NCBI GenBank assembly: GCA_028023455.1
Contig: JAQFVV010006699.1
Coordinates: forward strand, 1 to 64,000
DNA: 64,000 nucleotides
Source of the DNA: Epiperipatus broadwayi
Taxonomy: Eukaryota > Onychophora > Udeonychophora > Euonychophora > Peripatidae
Reading direction: 5' to 3'
Shown here: positions 44,840-56,835 of the stretch, piece by piece
Layout of the letters: each line of letters starts with the position of its first letter
Position numbering within the stretch: the stretch's first letter is position 1
Notes under the pieces: model-generated
What the model was told of the DNA's origin: nothing
Databases searched by the model: none
The model's input: the letters and a program-made list of their open reading frames with translations, nothing else
Program-made: the position numbers and the translations under genes

Positions 44840-47650
44840 AATCAAAGTGATATTTATTCTATTTGATATATCTAAATATGTTCCTATAAATATTCATGAA
44901 ACAAAAATTAAAATAAAATTACGATATTCTCAAATAAGAAAGTGATAAAAGAATTTTTAAAAAATTAAATTACAGATGCAGCTCACCTATTAAAAAAATT
45001 CAAATAATAATCTCTTTTAAGCCTTATAAATAAATTTTGAATTCAAAATATAACTGCAATTTGCTAGTAATGCAGATTTATATATACAAGACAACATATC
45101 AGAGTTTAATCTATAGTAGTCTCATAGAGATAAAACGATCTTTAAATAAAACTTTAAGGAAATGTGATAGATGGGAAATAAACAATAGTATATCGAGCGA
45201 ACAAGTTTTTAATAAAATTTGTAAAATGAAAATGAATAAAACGGTTTCTGAATCCTTTGTAAATCACGAAATACAGTTATGTGTAAAAATAAATAAATAT
45301 ATACCTGTAAGGTATTTTTCAAATGTTTTATAAATTATTTTAATCTTAAATATATAAATGATTCTCACATTTAATTCAGAAATGGTAGCATATGTTTATA
45401 AATTTTTGCTTTTATTTATGTTTAGCATGCTTTCTATATCATACATCATACTCAATATGCTACCTTTTATGTGTTAAATACCTGAACATTTATATATTTA
45501 ACAATATGATTGGAAAGAAAAGAGAATAATTTTAATTATCAAATTAGTATAATAAGAACTTCCGGTAATTATCTATAACTGACACGGAACTTATTATTCC
45601 CCATTGATTTATATGAAGTCAAAACATGAAAAGAGTGAATGGTACTACTCTTTCTTGTAGTTCTGTTGTTGTCTAAGCTTAGTTTATGATATAGTTATGA
45701 TTTTTGATTATTTAGACTATACATAAATTAAATGAATAGAACCAATGCATCCTATAATTTCAAGATTATATCAAAAACTAACTTTATATAACAACAGAGC
45801 CCATTCTATGTTTCGTGTTTTTGACAGCACATAATGCACCTAGAGTTGGTTACTTTTTCTTCAGCTACAAATTAGTTATAATATAGCACTTTTATATTTT
45901 TGTAATAATATATTACTGTTATTAATATACTTTTAAATATATAGTTAATCTTTCATTACACATTCTTGAAATATATTAGTAAAGGCATCTGAAAAAGTAA
46001 ACGATTTTCAAGAGGACACATCATTCTGAATCTGTTTTATTAATGTCTTCATCATTTGTTCAATATTAATCATTTAAAGTACTGTAATTACAATTTCATT
46101 TACCAAGTGTGAACATTTCTGAATGCACTACTTTCATTCCAATCATTTGAGATAAACATACTAGTGACCATTATTTAACTTTTACTAAACTAGACATTTT
46201 CTCAAGTATGGACATAATTTTAAACCTCTTTTAACCTTTTAAGCCACTGTTACCTTATTGGCCAAGTGAGGTAAAAAAGTTAACTTTTAATTGGCCAAGA
46301 CACAAACTCAACTGTCAAAATATATTAATCTTTTAATATTATATTCCCTTTAGATTCGTTTGTAAAAAGTATATTAATAATTTGTCAGGGTATGAAAATA
46401 AAGGAAAGTTTTTTCAAAACTAAATTTTTATTTATTTATTGTAGAAGTATTCCATAGCTAGGAAAATTTAAAAGTGAAAGTTAGTAAGGAATTAAAAAGA
46501 GTTGCTGACTTAAACATTTTCCCCCAGTTTTACATTAAGGAAAAGTAAATATTTTTTTTCAATTTATCTAGCGTTATAAGAAGAAACGAATAATTTAATT
46601 TCAGCTTTCCTTTTTTATGAATAATATATATTAATCTATACTTAAACTCTCCATTCTACTAAACGTTTTTGAATCACAGGAATAAGGATATTGAAAAAAA
46701 AAGAATCCTAACATTAATAGTTGGGCTAGAAATAATATTTAGTTTTAAAATGATTTATAATATTGATTAATTTATTTATCTACAGTGTTGGGGACACAAT
46801 TGTGAGTGCAAAAATAATTTGACCCTAGTAAATCAAATTGGAATAAACTTTTTTTTCCCATTTTGAAGCTTTATGACTAAATTCTTATCATATATACAAA
46901 CTAACTAATGACATGTTTTAACATATGACTTTACATTGTAGCAAAATGCCATTGTCTATATATTTCCATTTTTTATGAAAGGAATATAATATGAATTTAT
47001 AATTGATCTTAAATATTTTGGATAATAAATAAAAAATGAAATGTAATAAAAAATCTTAATTGTAAACGTCTTAATTATATTCCTTGCATTAAATAGTAAA
47101 AATAGTTCAATTAATAGCAAACTAGATATAAAGTATTTTATTTATGACTATTTTATCTTTAAAAGTAATCGTTTACTTTTTTGCACCAATTTATTAAATA
47201 ATCCAAAGATATAATTGATATTTATGAGCAATAAAATTACAACATAAGCTGGGTCTTCAGATGTCTCATATTTTTGTGGTACATTTAAAAATAATATCGA
47301 TAATGCACAGTGATTTTAATATTGGTTTTAGGTGTCCATAACCAGTAAATGGAATTATTAACAATTCCAAAGATAATATTAATGATGGTGATAATACTCA
47401 ATTGTCAGTTTTGCCATGTCAGATACTAACATGCAAATTTAAAATCGAGAATCAATCAGAAAGCTTACTTATTTTTATAAAATACCTTAAAACAACACTG
47501 CTAACAACTTAGTATTCACAGACCATAAGAGAAAATAATCTGGATATTCCTATAAATTTGTTGGTGCTAAAATTATTTGCCTAGAAAATAATAATAAAAC
47601 CGAAAAAAAAGTAAAGAATGAATGGCACATAATTAACTCTAAAAATTTCA
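44840..47650. other. AT-rich DNA, no recognised gene
   Basis: The 98-codon frame at 45037-45333 has ordinary-looking composition but no recognisable domain, and I see no splice or promoter context to support it. No repeats of note. Confidence 0.4.
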
Positions 47651-47875
47651 TATATATATATATATTGCTCAAAAGATGGCGCTTCACCAAAACCACCGAA
47701 CAAGTGTAAGATTTGTTTACATAAACGAAAAAAGAGTCAGAAATTAACTACCTCTTTCAAATCTTACACTTGTTCGGTGGTTTTGGTGAAGCGCCATCTT
47801 TTGAATATAAATAACAAGTGATAGCAGGTTACGTGATTAACTTGTTTTTGTTTTTCATATATATATAACTTTTTT
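47650..47875. repeat. Fold-back element, family A ends, no ribozyme
   Basis: Near-perfect arms 47669-47715 and 47757-47804 (AAAAGATGGCGCTTCACCAA and complement). The interior is only ~40 bp and lacks a hammerhead. It is followed by the tail ACAAGTGATAGCAGGTTA ... TTGTTTTTGTTTTTC and (TA)n; a related tail ends 2591-2912. (TA)n also precedes it (47651-47664). Confidence 0.85.
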
Positions 47876-47889
47876 AATCCTACCTTATA

Positions 47890-48120
47890 TATAATTCGAT
47901 ATCTGTATTTCTTCAAATCAATATAAGTAATCTTGTAATTGAATATTTATAAATACAGTAATTGGATAAAGCTTTAGACTATTCTTATAGACTTTGTCAA
48001 CTCAAAAAACTAAGAAGATTGTCGAAAGAGCTGCATAGTAGTTAATTTTTTTAAAAAAAATTATACTTTACATTTATCTAATTACTGTATTTATAAATAT
48101 TCAATTATATATATATAAGA
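47890..48120. repeat. Short-TIR repeat with TTGAATATTTATAAATACAG ends
   Basis: TIRs 47938-47968 and 48076-48106 pair (AATATTTATAAATACAGTAA). A left-flanking phrase CGATATCTGTATTTCTTCA is shared with 14938 and 58762. No ORF. Confidence 0.7.
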
Positions 48121-49230
48121 ACCAATACCATTCCTCTTTTCAAGCACTGAAGATTTAATCTATTGACATGGTCAACTGTTAGATTATTTTATACATGCAA
48201 ATATGCAAATTCATAATAATCAGCTGCTAATTTAATGTACATTTATATGTATGCTGATATGCTAATGTATACCCCACATCAAAAGCCGGTTTAAAAAATT
48301 AATAAATTTTGCTTTATACTAAAATTTATTATTGCGATAATTAATAACAATTTACATATTCTTATAGAATTAATTTTATTAAGTATATGTATTAGCAAAA
48401 GCAACGATAGATTACTCTTATTCACAAGAAGTTAGACATCCATAAAATCGAATTTTCTTATAAATCAATCATTTTACTTATGATTGGTTTGTTTGATAAA
48501 CTGTTTGTTGCAGAAAAATAAACTGCTATGTTTATTTTTTAGGATAAAATATTTTTAATAACATTCAAATAATTTGTTTTTGCGCTGGAAACTTTAAAAT
48601 CATTCTTTAAGTAAAATTTTTGTTATTAATCATTTATTAATAGAAATGATTATATCATTCCTAGGTCAAATATAAACTTTAAACTCAATTTAAAAAAAAC
48701 AAAAACAAACAATAAATATATACTTTTAATTTTAATTTAAACACGTAGTGGTATGTTTGCGCGTGTGGTTAACTATATAATCAATTAATACATAAATTTT
48801 AAACAATAAAAAAAAAACAAGAAATGTAAAATAACCAAAACTTAGTTTTACCACAGTTAATTTCATCCTATCAAAGGTTAAAAGAAAAGAAAAACGACCA
48901 AAACAATTATTGATGTTTATATCACAAACAAAATTGAAAGTGTATAATTTAAAAGCATAAATTATGCAATCAACAAAATAATTAATTATTTATTTATTTT
49001 TGAAATAGTAAATAAATTCTTGTGAAAAATTGAGTATTACACCGCTTAATGATTAAAACAAATTAATCAATTAATTTTTAATTAACAAAATTTATTAAAA
49101 ATTTTATTCGATAAAATTTAATTATTTCAAGTTAAATTTAAAGTAAATTCAAAAATTATCTAATCTAAAAATTAATTCATTTCTTTTATTTTAATTTAAA
49201 TTAAGAGAAAAAAACTATTAAATTTTAAGT
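48121..49230. other. AT-rich DNA, no feature
   Basis: Very AT-rich with long A and T runs. No frame, TIR or RNA motif was identified. Confidence 0.4.
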
Positions 49231-49231
49231 A

Positions 49232-49235
<4 letters not shown>

Positions 49236-49317
<82 letters not shown>
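49236..49317. repeat. (AAT)n joined to (ATT)n, palindromic microsatellite
   Basis: About 45 bp of AAT units switch to about 40 bp of ATT units at ~49280. The tract is thus self-complementary and could extrude a hairpin. Confidence 0.95.
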
Positions 49318-49390
49318 GTTGATTAAACAGTAGAATATTTTGAAATGTTGCGTTTTTTCATTTTTTTTGCTTTATGGAACAAACATGTTT

Positions 49391-49665
<275 letters not shown>

Positions 49666-49965
49666 CTCTCTCTTCGCCATATATATATATATGTTTTCCT
49701 TTAGGTTGATTTTCACTTGAAATGGTCTATTTGTAGTAGATGAAACCATGGTTCTGTAAGGATTTTGGTAAAATTCTGAATTTAATCTAGTATTGTATTG
49801 TTTTATGGTTTTGCATTTATATATATATATATAATTTGCAGTGTTAAATATTTGTGCATAATGTTTTTTTTAGATTAACTCCTTGCATCAATTCAAATAT
49901 AACTAAATAGTCTCTAATGTCAGCAAATTACAATATACATTAACAGTTATATATATATATATATA

Positions 49966-50151
49966 AATTTAACGGTTTACAAACTATTATAAACCATCCT
50001 TAAATCCGCAGAATTACTTTCCGTTAATTTCTTAAACCTGCCTCAGCTGTCTTTTTTTTAAAACGGCAGTTGAAGCAGGTTTAAGAAATTAACTGAAAGT
50101 ACTTCTGCGGATTTAAGCATTGTTTATAATAGTTTGTAAACCATTAAATTT
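49966..50151. repeat. Fold-back element, family C
   Basis: Arms 49966-50053 and 50063-50151 are reverse complements (AAATTTAACGGTTTACAAAC; AAATCCGCAGAA; AAACCTGC). A (TA)n precedes it. Small differences between the arms, no ORF, no hammerhead core. Confidence 0.87.
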
Positions 50152-52450
50152 ATTATTTCAATTATAATTACAATTTTGTTTTAATTAACGGTCATTTTGT
50201 TTATATTATATATATGAAAAACATTATAACAGACAACAAAACGAATTAAATAAACCAAGTATACTTTCCAGGATGCTTAAGTTTCGTAAACATGGTTGTC
50301 AATTACTACACTTATGTGTCAAAAGTATAGTTTCTTTACTTTGTTTTGGTCTTTGTTAGTGTTTGTCATATTATTAAAAATGGCAGATCATCAAAGTATT
50401 ATATATATATCCCTGCTTTGGGATTTTCAAAAATAAAAAATGATTAATGTTTAACCTGTTATTGGGTAAGTACATAAACATATTTTTACAAGCAGTTTAA
50501 CAATCTTTGCTTATGCATTTTCCTTCTCTTTGTTTGAATTATTTTATTTATTTTATAAACAATTTGTTTACTTGCAGTTTAAAGCTCGTTGCTTTTGTAA
50601 TTCCGTGCTCTGTATTTGAATTATTTTATTTATTTCATAGAGACCTTGTTTAGTTGCAGTTTAAAGATCGTTGTTTATGCGATTTCTCGATCTGCTAGCA
50701 CCCAGTTGCTATCCAAATGATTAAATCCTTTAATAGGTTTTATGTACTAAATCCACATGTTTCCAGTAGGGTAGGGGATCTGCCATTATATAGTCACCCT
50801 TTTGGAAGCAAGGCAGAGAGCAATTACGTCTGTTAACCTGGACGACAGAACGTACCTTCCATTAAACCCTCTGCCATGAGCAAAGGTATTTCTCTAGTCA
50901 TTATTGTGATGTCCATGCAGTGCGGCAAGTTCACCTATGGACTAGAAACTGCTATTTCCAAATTACAGCTGAATCGAGGCAAGCTAAATACATAGCTGTA
51001 AGAGTCTTGCCAGAGTTCATGAGGCAGGCTAACCATTTAGCTAGAAATGAGTTCCGTACTTGGCTCGACTATCTCAGTATTCAATAGTATTAACTGTATT
51101 TATTAGTTTGTTTAACTAACATGTATATATTTTAAGCACTAATAAATTGAACATATTAATTGCTGACTAATTATTCTTTTTATGTCTGTTGGTTTGGAAA
51201 CGAACCTATAAGCCTAACCAAACACAGCAATATATATTGGCATACATTTCACAACATCCAATAAAATTAAGGTCATAGGATAAAGATGTCAATAGTTATC
51301 CAACAACTAAGCACATCACAATATATAATACAAAATACTGAAGTGATTTCATATTTATATGACTATACAAGCAAGTTGGTTTAGAGTGAAAACATATATA
51401 TGTTTCTTTTTTTCAATTTAGGCAATAGATTCATAGGTAAAATAAAGTGAATGGGACCTGCTAGAAGGAAGAAGTATTATATCTTAAAGATTCCCGAGTA
51501 TTGTTCCAATATCGAAAGCTTCTCTCTGATGAAAATCATCAACTTGAAATTAGTCTGGGAATATTGAATAGGATAATGTTGGGTAGGGACTTTTTTAACC
51601 ATTATTCTCTATAGCTGTTGTTTGTTAAAGCTTACAGTACATGTCTTAGAGATGGGAATTAAAAAAATATCACAATTCACAAAATAAGTTATACACATTA
51701 AAAAATGTAACCAATACAATATCATTTCAAATTTCCAATGTTCAACACAATTTTTAATTTTAAAAAATTGGGATTATTTAACAAAAGTTTTTAAAAAATA
51801 TAAAAAAATTATCAACAATTCGATTAATTTGTATATACTTTGTCAACGCATATTTCTTTGAAATATTATTAAAAAATAAACAAAGATACACAAATCATAA
51901 TATATATATATATATACTACACCAACAAATATAAACAATAATATTTTACAAAATCTTCATTTACTTTTTAAAAAAAAAACGAAAATTATTATTTCAAGAC
52001 ATTATTTTTAAATCGTTTTACTTAAAATTGACTAATTTTTTTCTCTATAAAACCGTTGAAACCAAGCTCAACGGATTTCCCGAAACGCATCATAAATCAA
52101 AAACTTGCTACAAGGAACAAGCAATTATAAAGATTTCTATGGCAAAATATTTAATTTGATACCGTAAATTCAATATATATATATTAATTGTGCTTTAGAT
52201 ATATAACAATAAATATGTTTGTCTATTAGTTTTTAAGATCTAAGCTTATTTAAATTCAGCTAATATAAAGATAATAGAAAGATGAGAAAATTGAGTGAAT
52301 TGAAAGATGAGAAATGTAGCTTTTTGTTTTGTATAGATTTGTACTAATTAATGGTTGATAAAAATTGTCAGTGTTACAATCGAAAGTACTTCCAGTAAAG
52401 TATATATTTTATTTAAAATTTAAATACTGTGTTGAATAGATGTGTTTGAA
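50152..52450. other. AT-rich DNA with a higher-complexity block
   Basis: 50760-51110 is less AT-rich (GGTAGGGGATCTGCC, TGGACGACAGAACG, GTGCGGCAAGTTC). It ends in a TTAAGCACTAATAAATTG phrase that could be a polyadenylation-type end, like a solo LTR or retroelement tail. No ORF supports a class. A degenerate hammerhead-like core sits at 51490-51562. Confidence 0.35.
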
Positions 52451-52454
52451 TTAT

Positions 52455-52675
52455 ATATATATATTACAGAGAGCATACCAATAGCTAAAACAAACTCTAA
52501 ATTGAAACTGTGTTAAGAGATAATATTTAAAATCACTATCCGAAATATTTATCCCTTACTGCACTTTTCACTTAAGAGCTTGTCTGAGCTATTGGCATGC
52601 TCTTTGTTTTACATTTTTGTAAACACAAGCTTATAAAAGGAATACCACATTATGCTTTATTGATTATATATATAA
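52455..52675. repeat. Fold-back relative of the hammerhead-derived family
   Basis: It starts AGAGAGCATACCAATAGCT and ends AGCTATTGGCATGCTCT plus TTTTTGTAAACACAAGCTTA. These are the outer ends of the units at 58790-60018. The interior is short and lacks a ribozyme core. (TA)n on both sides. Confidence 0.75.
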
Positions 52676-52699
52676 GACATATTTTGTGGGCTCATCCAT

Positions 52700-54560
52700 G
52701 TTAAAAAAATGAAATATTGATATACTGACGTTTCAACTTCATCACACAAGTCATCCACTGGGTGTTAAAAGGTATAAAGACAGTTGTAGAGGCGCTACAA
52801 TCATTGATTTGAAAAAAAAAAACGTTAAAGTTCCACTAATAGCAATAATGTTAAATTAATCATGTTTTTTTTAAAAAATCTTTCCAAATAGGAGGAAGTT
52901 TGCATGTATCATCTCACTTATTGATACACTCTGCCCTTTTAAGTACCTCAATGGCTTCTCTAATTTTGCACTGGTAGAGATTATCACATCTGGATATGAT
53001 CCTGGTACTAAAAAAAATCAATTTTATGATCTGAATCTATATTATAGAGTGAGAGTGCTGCTGATGATGAGTGTTGTTTAACTTCATTAGCATGCTAATC
53101 TCTCCTAACACTGTTGTGATGATTACTCATACTTATGTAAGACGCTTTACACTTTTCACATGAAATTTGATAAACACATCATGAGATTCAAGAGGGATTG
53201 AATCCTTAGGCTTGTTTATTATATTGCTGATCTTTTGATGAGTAGAAAATGGCATATCTATATTATAGCATTTTAATATATGGTCAATACTATCTGTAGT
53301 TCCATTTACACATGGAACACAAATCCTAATAACTGATTTATCATCTTTTTGTTTTCTATTTTGTCCATTTTGGGCTTAAAATATGGCTTTTTTATAAATT
53401 TATAATTATAACTATTTGCTAACAAAACACTATTAATATGATTTATTTCTTCTTTCAGATGTGACTTATCTGAAAGGATAATTGCTTTATTTAAAAAAAA
53501 ATAGGTTAAAGAAACTATCTGATTTGGGTGTAGATGAGAATGTAAATGTAAATATCTGTCAATGTGTATATTCTTTCTGTAAATTGAAAAAGATAAGCTA
53601 TCTGGTGTTCTGATGACTAGAACATCAAGAAAAGGGAGTTTTCCATCAGACTCTGTCTCCATTGTAAATTTAATATGAGGATGCATATTATTTAAATATA
53701 AGAAAAATCATCTAATTTATTTTTGCAAGTTGCCATATGACAAAAGTGTCATTTATGTATCTGAATCAAATGAGTGTTTTTAAAGATGATGATTCTAAAG
53801 CATGAGTTTCTATATTTTTCATGAATAAATCAGCTATTACTCTTGAGATAGCTGAGCCCATAGGAGTACCAGAAACTTATCTGTAATGCTTTTGATTGGA
53901 TACAAAATAAGTGTTCAAGCAACAATATTTAATCAAAGCAATAACATGCTCTGGTAAATTGCAACGTTGTAAAATTATATTTAAAGCTTCATCAATTGGA
54001 ATCTTTGTAAACAAAGACACGACATCAAAACTGACCAGAATGTCATTAGCATTAATTTTAAATTTTTTTAAAACAGAAATAAAATGAAAATACTTTTTTT
54101 ATATATGATTTAATAGATGGGATTATAGATTTAATGAAATCCAATAAATATCTAGATAAAATATGAGTTGGAGATCCTATTGCATTTACTATTGGATGAT
54201 GAGGGTATTTGGTTTGTGAATTTTTTGGAACTCCATACAATTTTGGACAGACACAATGATTTTTTATGAGGGACTATTTTATTTTTTATCTTTGTTTCAA
54301 TGGGATATATTGTAATAATCCCAAATTTCAGTGCAATAACAAGGACTTTCCTCAGACTTTGTTCTTTCTCAAATCATAAGAATATGTATGGTGAGATTTA
54401 AAATCGTTATTTTAGTATGTGGAATTTTCCATTTATAATTATGTAATTACAAACTGTTGAAGTTGACGGATACTATGTAAGCATTGTACAAAAAAAATAA
54501 AAAACTATAAAAAACGATTAATTAGAAAGCTATTGCTTCAATGTTAGCTATTAAAGATCA
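52700..54560 (-). pseudogene. Penelope-like element, RT and GIY-YIG remnant
   Basis: Minus strand. From 54240 the phrase LYGVPKNSQTKYPHHPIVNAIGSPTHILSRYLLDF is the Penelope RT finger block. At 53306-53686 come KLPFLDVLVIR and the SIYRKNIHIDRYLH block with HPNQIVSL, typical of the RT thumb. Further on, a broken C-terminus (53300-52870) gives a cysteine-rich stretch and the end of a GIY-YIG nuclease (REAIEVLKRAE near 52960). After the coding end, TGATGAAGTTGAAACGTC (about 52720-52740) is a hammerhead-like Penelope tail. Many stops and shifts. Penelope elements prime RT with the nuclease nick; this copy is dead. Confidence 0.85.
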
Positions 54561-54949
54561 ACTGCCCAAAATAAAGTAAAAGTAAAACTGGAAGTGTCAA
54601 TGCAATCTTAAAGGATTCTGTTATTGCTAACAGTTTTACTTTATCTTTTTGTTTTGGGATGTTAACTCTGCAGGAAACAGTTATATACTGAAAATTCTAC
54701 ACACTAATATATTTCTATTTAAACATTTTTACATTTCCAATATATGTACATATTTACTTCAACACAAAACATAAACCAAAAGTGGTATTATAAGTTTTAA
54801 ATTTGACCTCAGGGATTGTAGATTTTTAGTTATATATCATTTCTTGATAACAACAAAAGTTAAAGGTTATTTTTATTCACATGGATATTATCTTCTCATT
54901 TCTATTCATCACCTTAAATAACAATCTATGGGAATATTTAATTATATAT
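54561..54949. other. AT-rich DNA, no feature
   Basis: No frame or repeat stands out between the Penelope-like pseudogene and the hammerhead dimer. Confidence 0.35.
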
Positions 54950-55142
54950 ATATATATATATGTGAAAAACAAAAACAAGTTATAAAAATATAAACTTGCT
55001 ATCGCTTGTATTTATAATCAATAGATGGAGCTTTACCAAAACCTCCAAACAAGTGTATTTTTGTCTAAAAAATTTATGCTTGCAAACTGATAGGAACTTG
55101 TTGCATAAACGCTTGGAGTTAGTGTTTAGGTCTAGTTTCTAA

Positions 55143-55201
55143 CTCCTATCCTTCACTGATGATAGCAAATCAGCTTGAAATCAGGTGATCTGAAGATGGA
55201 G
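55143..55201 (+). ncRNA. Hammerhead ribozyme, unit 1
   Basis: Stem I CTTCA (55151-55155) with TGAAG (55191-55195), plus a distal helix CTCC/GGAG (55143-55146 with 55198-55201) across an internal loop. CTGATGA 55156-55162. Stem II AGC/GCT with a T-T at its base. GAA 55177-55179. Stem III A-T-C/G-A-T with loop AGGT. ATC triplet, predicted cut after 55190. All core positions are intact. Confidence 0.8.
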
Positions 55202-55544
55202 CCAACAAAAGAGACAGTGAATTCTAACTCTGACATTTATGTAAACGAAAATCCACTTGTTTGGAGATTTTGGTAAAGCTCCATCTATTGATCATAAATA
55301 CAAGCATAGCAACTTTACGTTTTTATAACTTGTTTTTGTTTTTCATAAATGTACCTTTCAAGTTTCTTGCAATGATATAAGCTTTGACTATGTGGTGAAA
55401 TTGAACTGATATCAGACCCATATAGCTATCTAGTTTGTTACCCTGGGTTTGAAGACATTTATGTGTCTAAAAAATTCATGCTTGCAAACTGATAGGAACT
55501 TGTTGCATAAACGCATGGAGTTAGTGTTTAGGTCTAGTTTCTAA

Positions 55545-55603
55545 CTCCTATCATTTACTGATGATAGCAAATCAACTTGAAATTAACTGATCTGAAGGTG
55601 GAG
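55545..55603 (+). ncRNA. Hammerhead ribozyme, unit 2, weaker stems
   Basis: CTGATGA 55558-55564 and GAA 55579-55581 are intact, as is the ATC triplet (cut after 55592). Stem I is four pairs with one wobble, stem II two pairs. The outer CTCC/GGAG helix is kept. Probably a less active or decayed twin of unit 1. Confidence 0.65.
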
Positions 55604-55700
55604 TCAACAAAAGAGACAGTGAAATCTGACTCTGACGTTTATGTAAACAAAAATACTCTTGTTTGGAGGTTTTTGTAAAGCTCCATCTATTGATCATATA

Positions 55701-56835
55701 TATATAATGTTCAAAATTTGATTAAAATAAAAACATTAAAACTGAAAAAATATGGTTCTTAATAAACAAATACATTATAAAACGCATTATTAGTAAGAAA
55801 ATATTAACCTGTGTTTAAATATGTTTTATAATAAAAATTACTTCTGTTGCTGTTTTTATTTAAGTACATGAACATTTTCAGTTCTACATCTGAGAATGTC
55901 ATTTTGCCAAATCTTGAATTATTAAATTAAAAGAAAGCATATAAAATTATGCTAGCACAAAAACAGACCTAAAAGATAGATTGGTATTATTGTAACTTTT
56001 TATAATTTATTGAATTGATATTTACATAACACAGTGAAAGGAACAATTACTTCCATTTCAATTACATATTAAACTGACATTTGATTTGATGTTTAAAAGT
56101 GGTCAAAACTAAGATTCTGCTTTGATACACTGAATATTTCTATAGTGATTTTAGATTTATTGTGTACATAAAGTAAAATAATAGACCTAATTCATTTTCT
56201 TGTTTAAAGCTAAGTGAATAAAACTAAGCTTAACTAATAACAAAGATAAGGTTAGATTGGTATCATTCTATTTTTTCATAATTTATTAACTTGACATTTA
56301 TATAACTCAAGGGGACTTCCATTTTAATCACATTATGTATAACTGTAAATTTATTTTTCATACAGATTATATTCTAATATTAATATATTTTCTTTTATAA
56401 TTTCCCAGCAAATACCATTTTGATTTAAAAAAAACAAACACTTTTATTATGTTTAAATAAAGGCTCTACTAATTTTGTTTATTATAAACATTCTTTTGTA
56501 TTTATCTCCAGCATTTCTTTATCAGTTTTGAATTCATTTAGCAGCAAAAATTTATATATATACAAAATAAAATATCCGCTAATATTAATAATGTAATAAC
56601 AAAACTTCAATATATTTCAAATAACAGTAAACAACTTATAATATATGTAAAAACTCTTAGAAAATATTTTCAATTATATTCATAATCATTATCAACTCAA
56701 CTCAAATGTCAAAAATTGAATCATGTATTACCAAACGGAAACACATGTCGATTTAGATATCTCACAATTCAGTAATCCTAACATTTGCTGATGTCTATTT
56801 TATTATCGTATTTGTATACCTATTAATAAAAACTG
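55701..56835. other. AT-rich DNA, no feature
   Basis: Two stretches near 55970-56060 and 56245-56320 resemble each other (AAAGATAGATTGGTAT / AAGGTTAGATTGGTAT, then AATTTATT and ACATTTATATAAC), hinting at an old ~275-bp duplication. No gene. Confidence 0.4.

Larger units (their letters stand above)
54950..55700 (+). mobile_element. Retrozyme-like dimer with two hammerheads (family A)
   Basis: Two direct units about 400 bp apart share ATGCTTGCAAACTGATAGGA, ACTTGTTGCATAAACGC, GGAGTTAGTGTTTAGGTC, the hammerhead, and CTCCATCTATTGATCATA. Core-to-core distance is 402 bases (55156 and 55558). The left edge carries an inverted copy of the unit end (54960-55065, AAAACAAAAACAAGTTATAA ... GATGGAGCTTTACCA). 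(TA)n lies at both outer edges. No ORF. A dimer of units with a ribozyme in each, releasing a unit-length RNA, is the retrozyme layout. Confidence 0.8.

Noticed and set aside
45037-45333. 98-codon frame with ordinary composition
   Set aside because: No recognisable domain, no codon-bias contrast with the surroundings and no supporting context; a chance frame is as likely.
52720-52745. Functional hammerhead at the Penelope-like 3' end
   Set aside because: The first core base is changed and no stem II can form; kept only as a hammerhead-like tail of the pseudogene.
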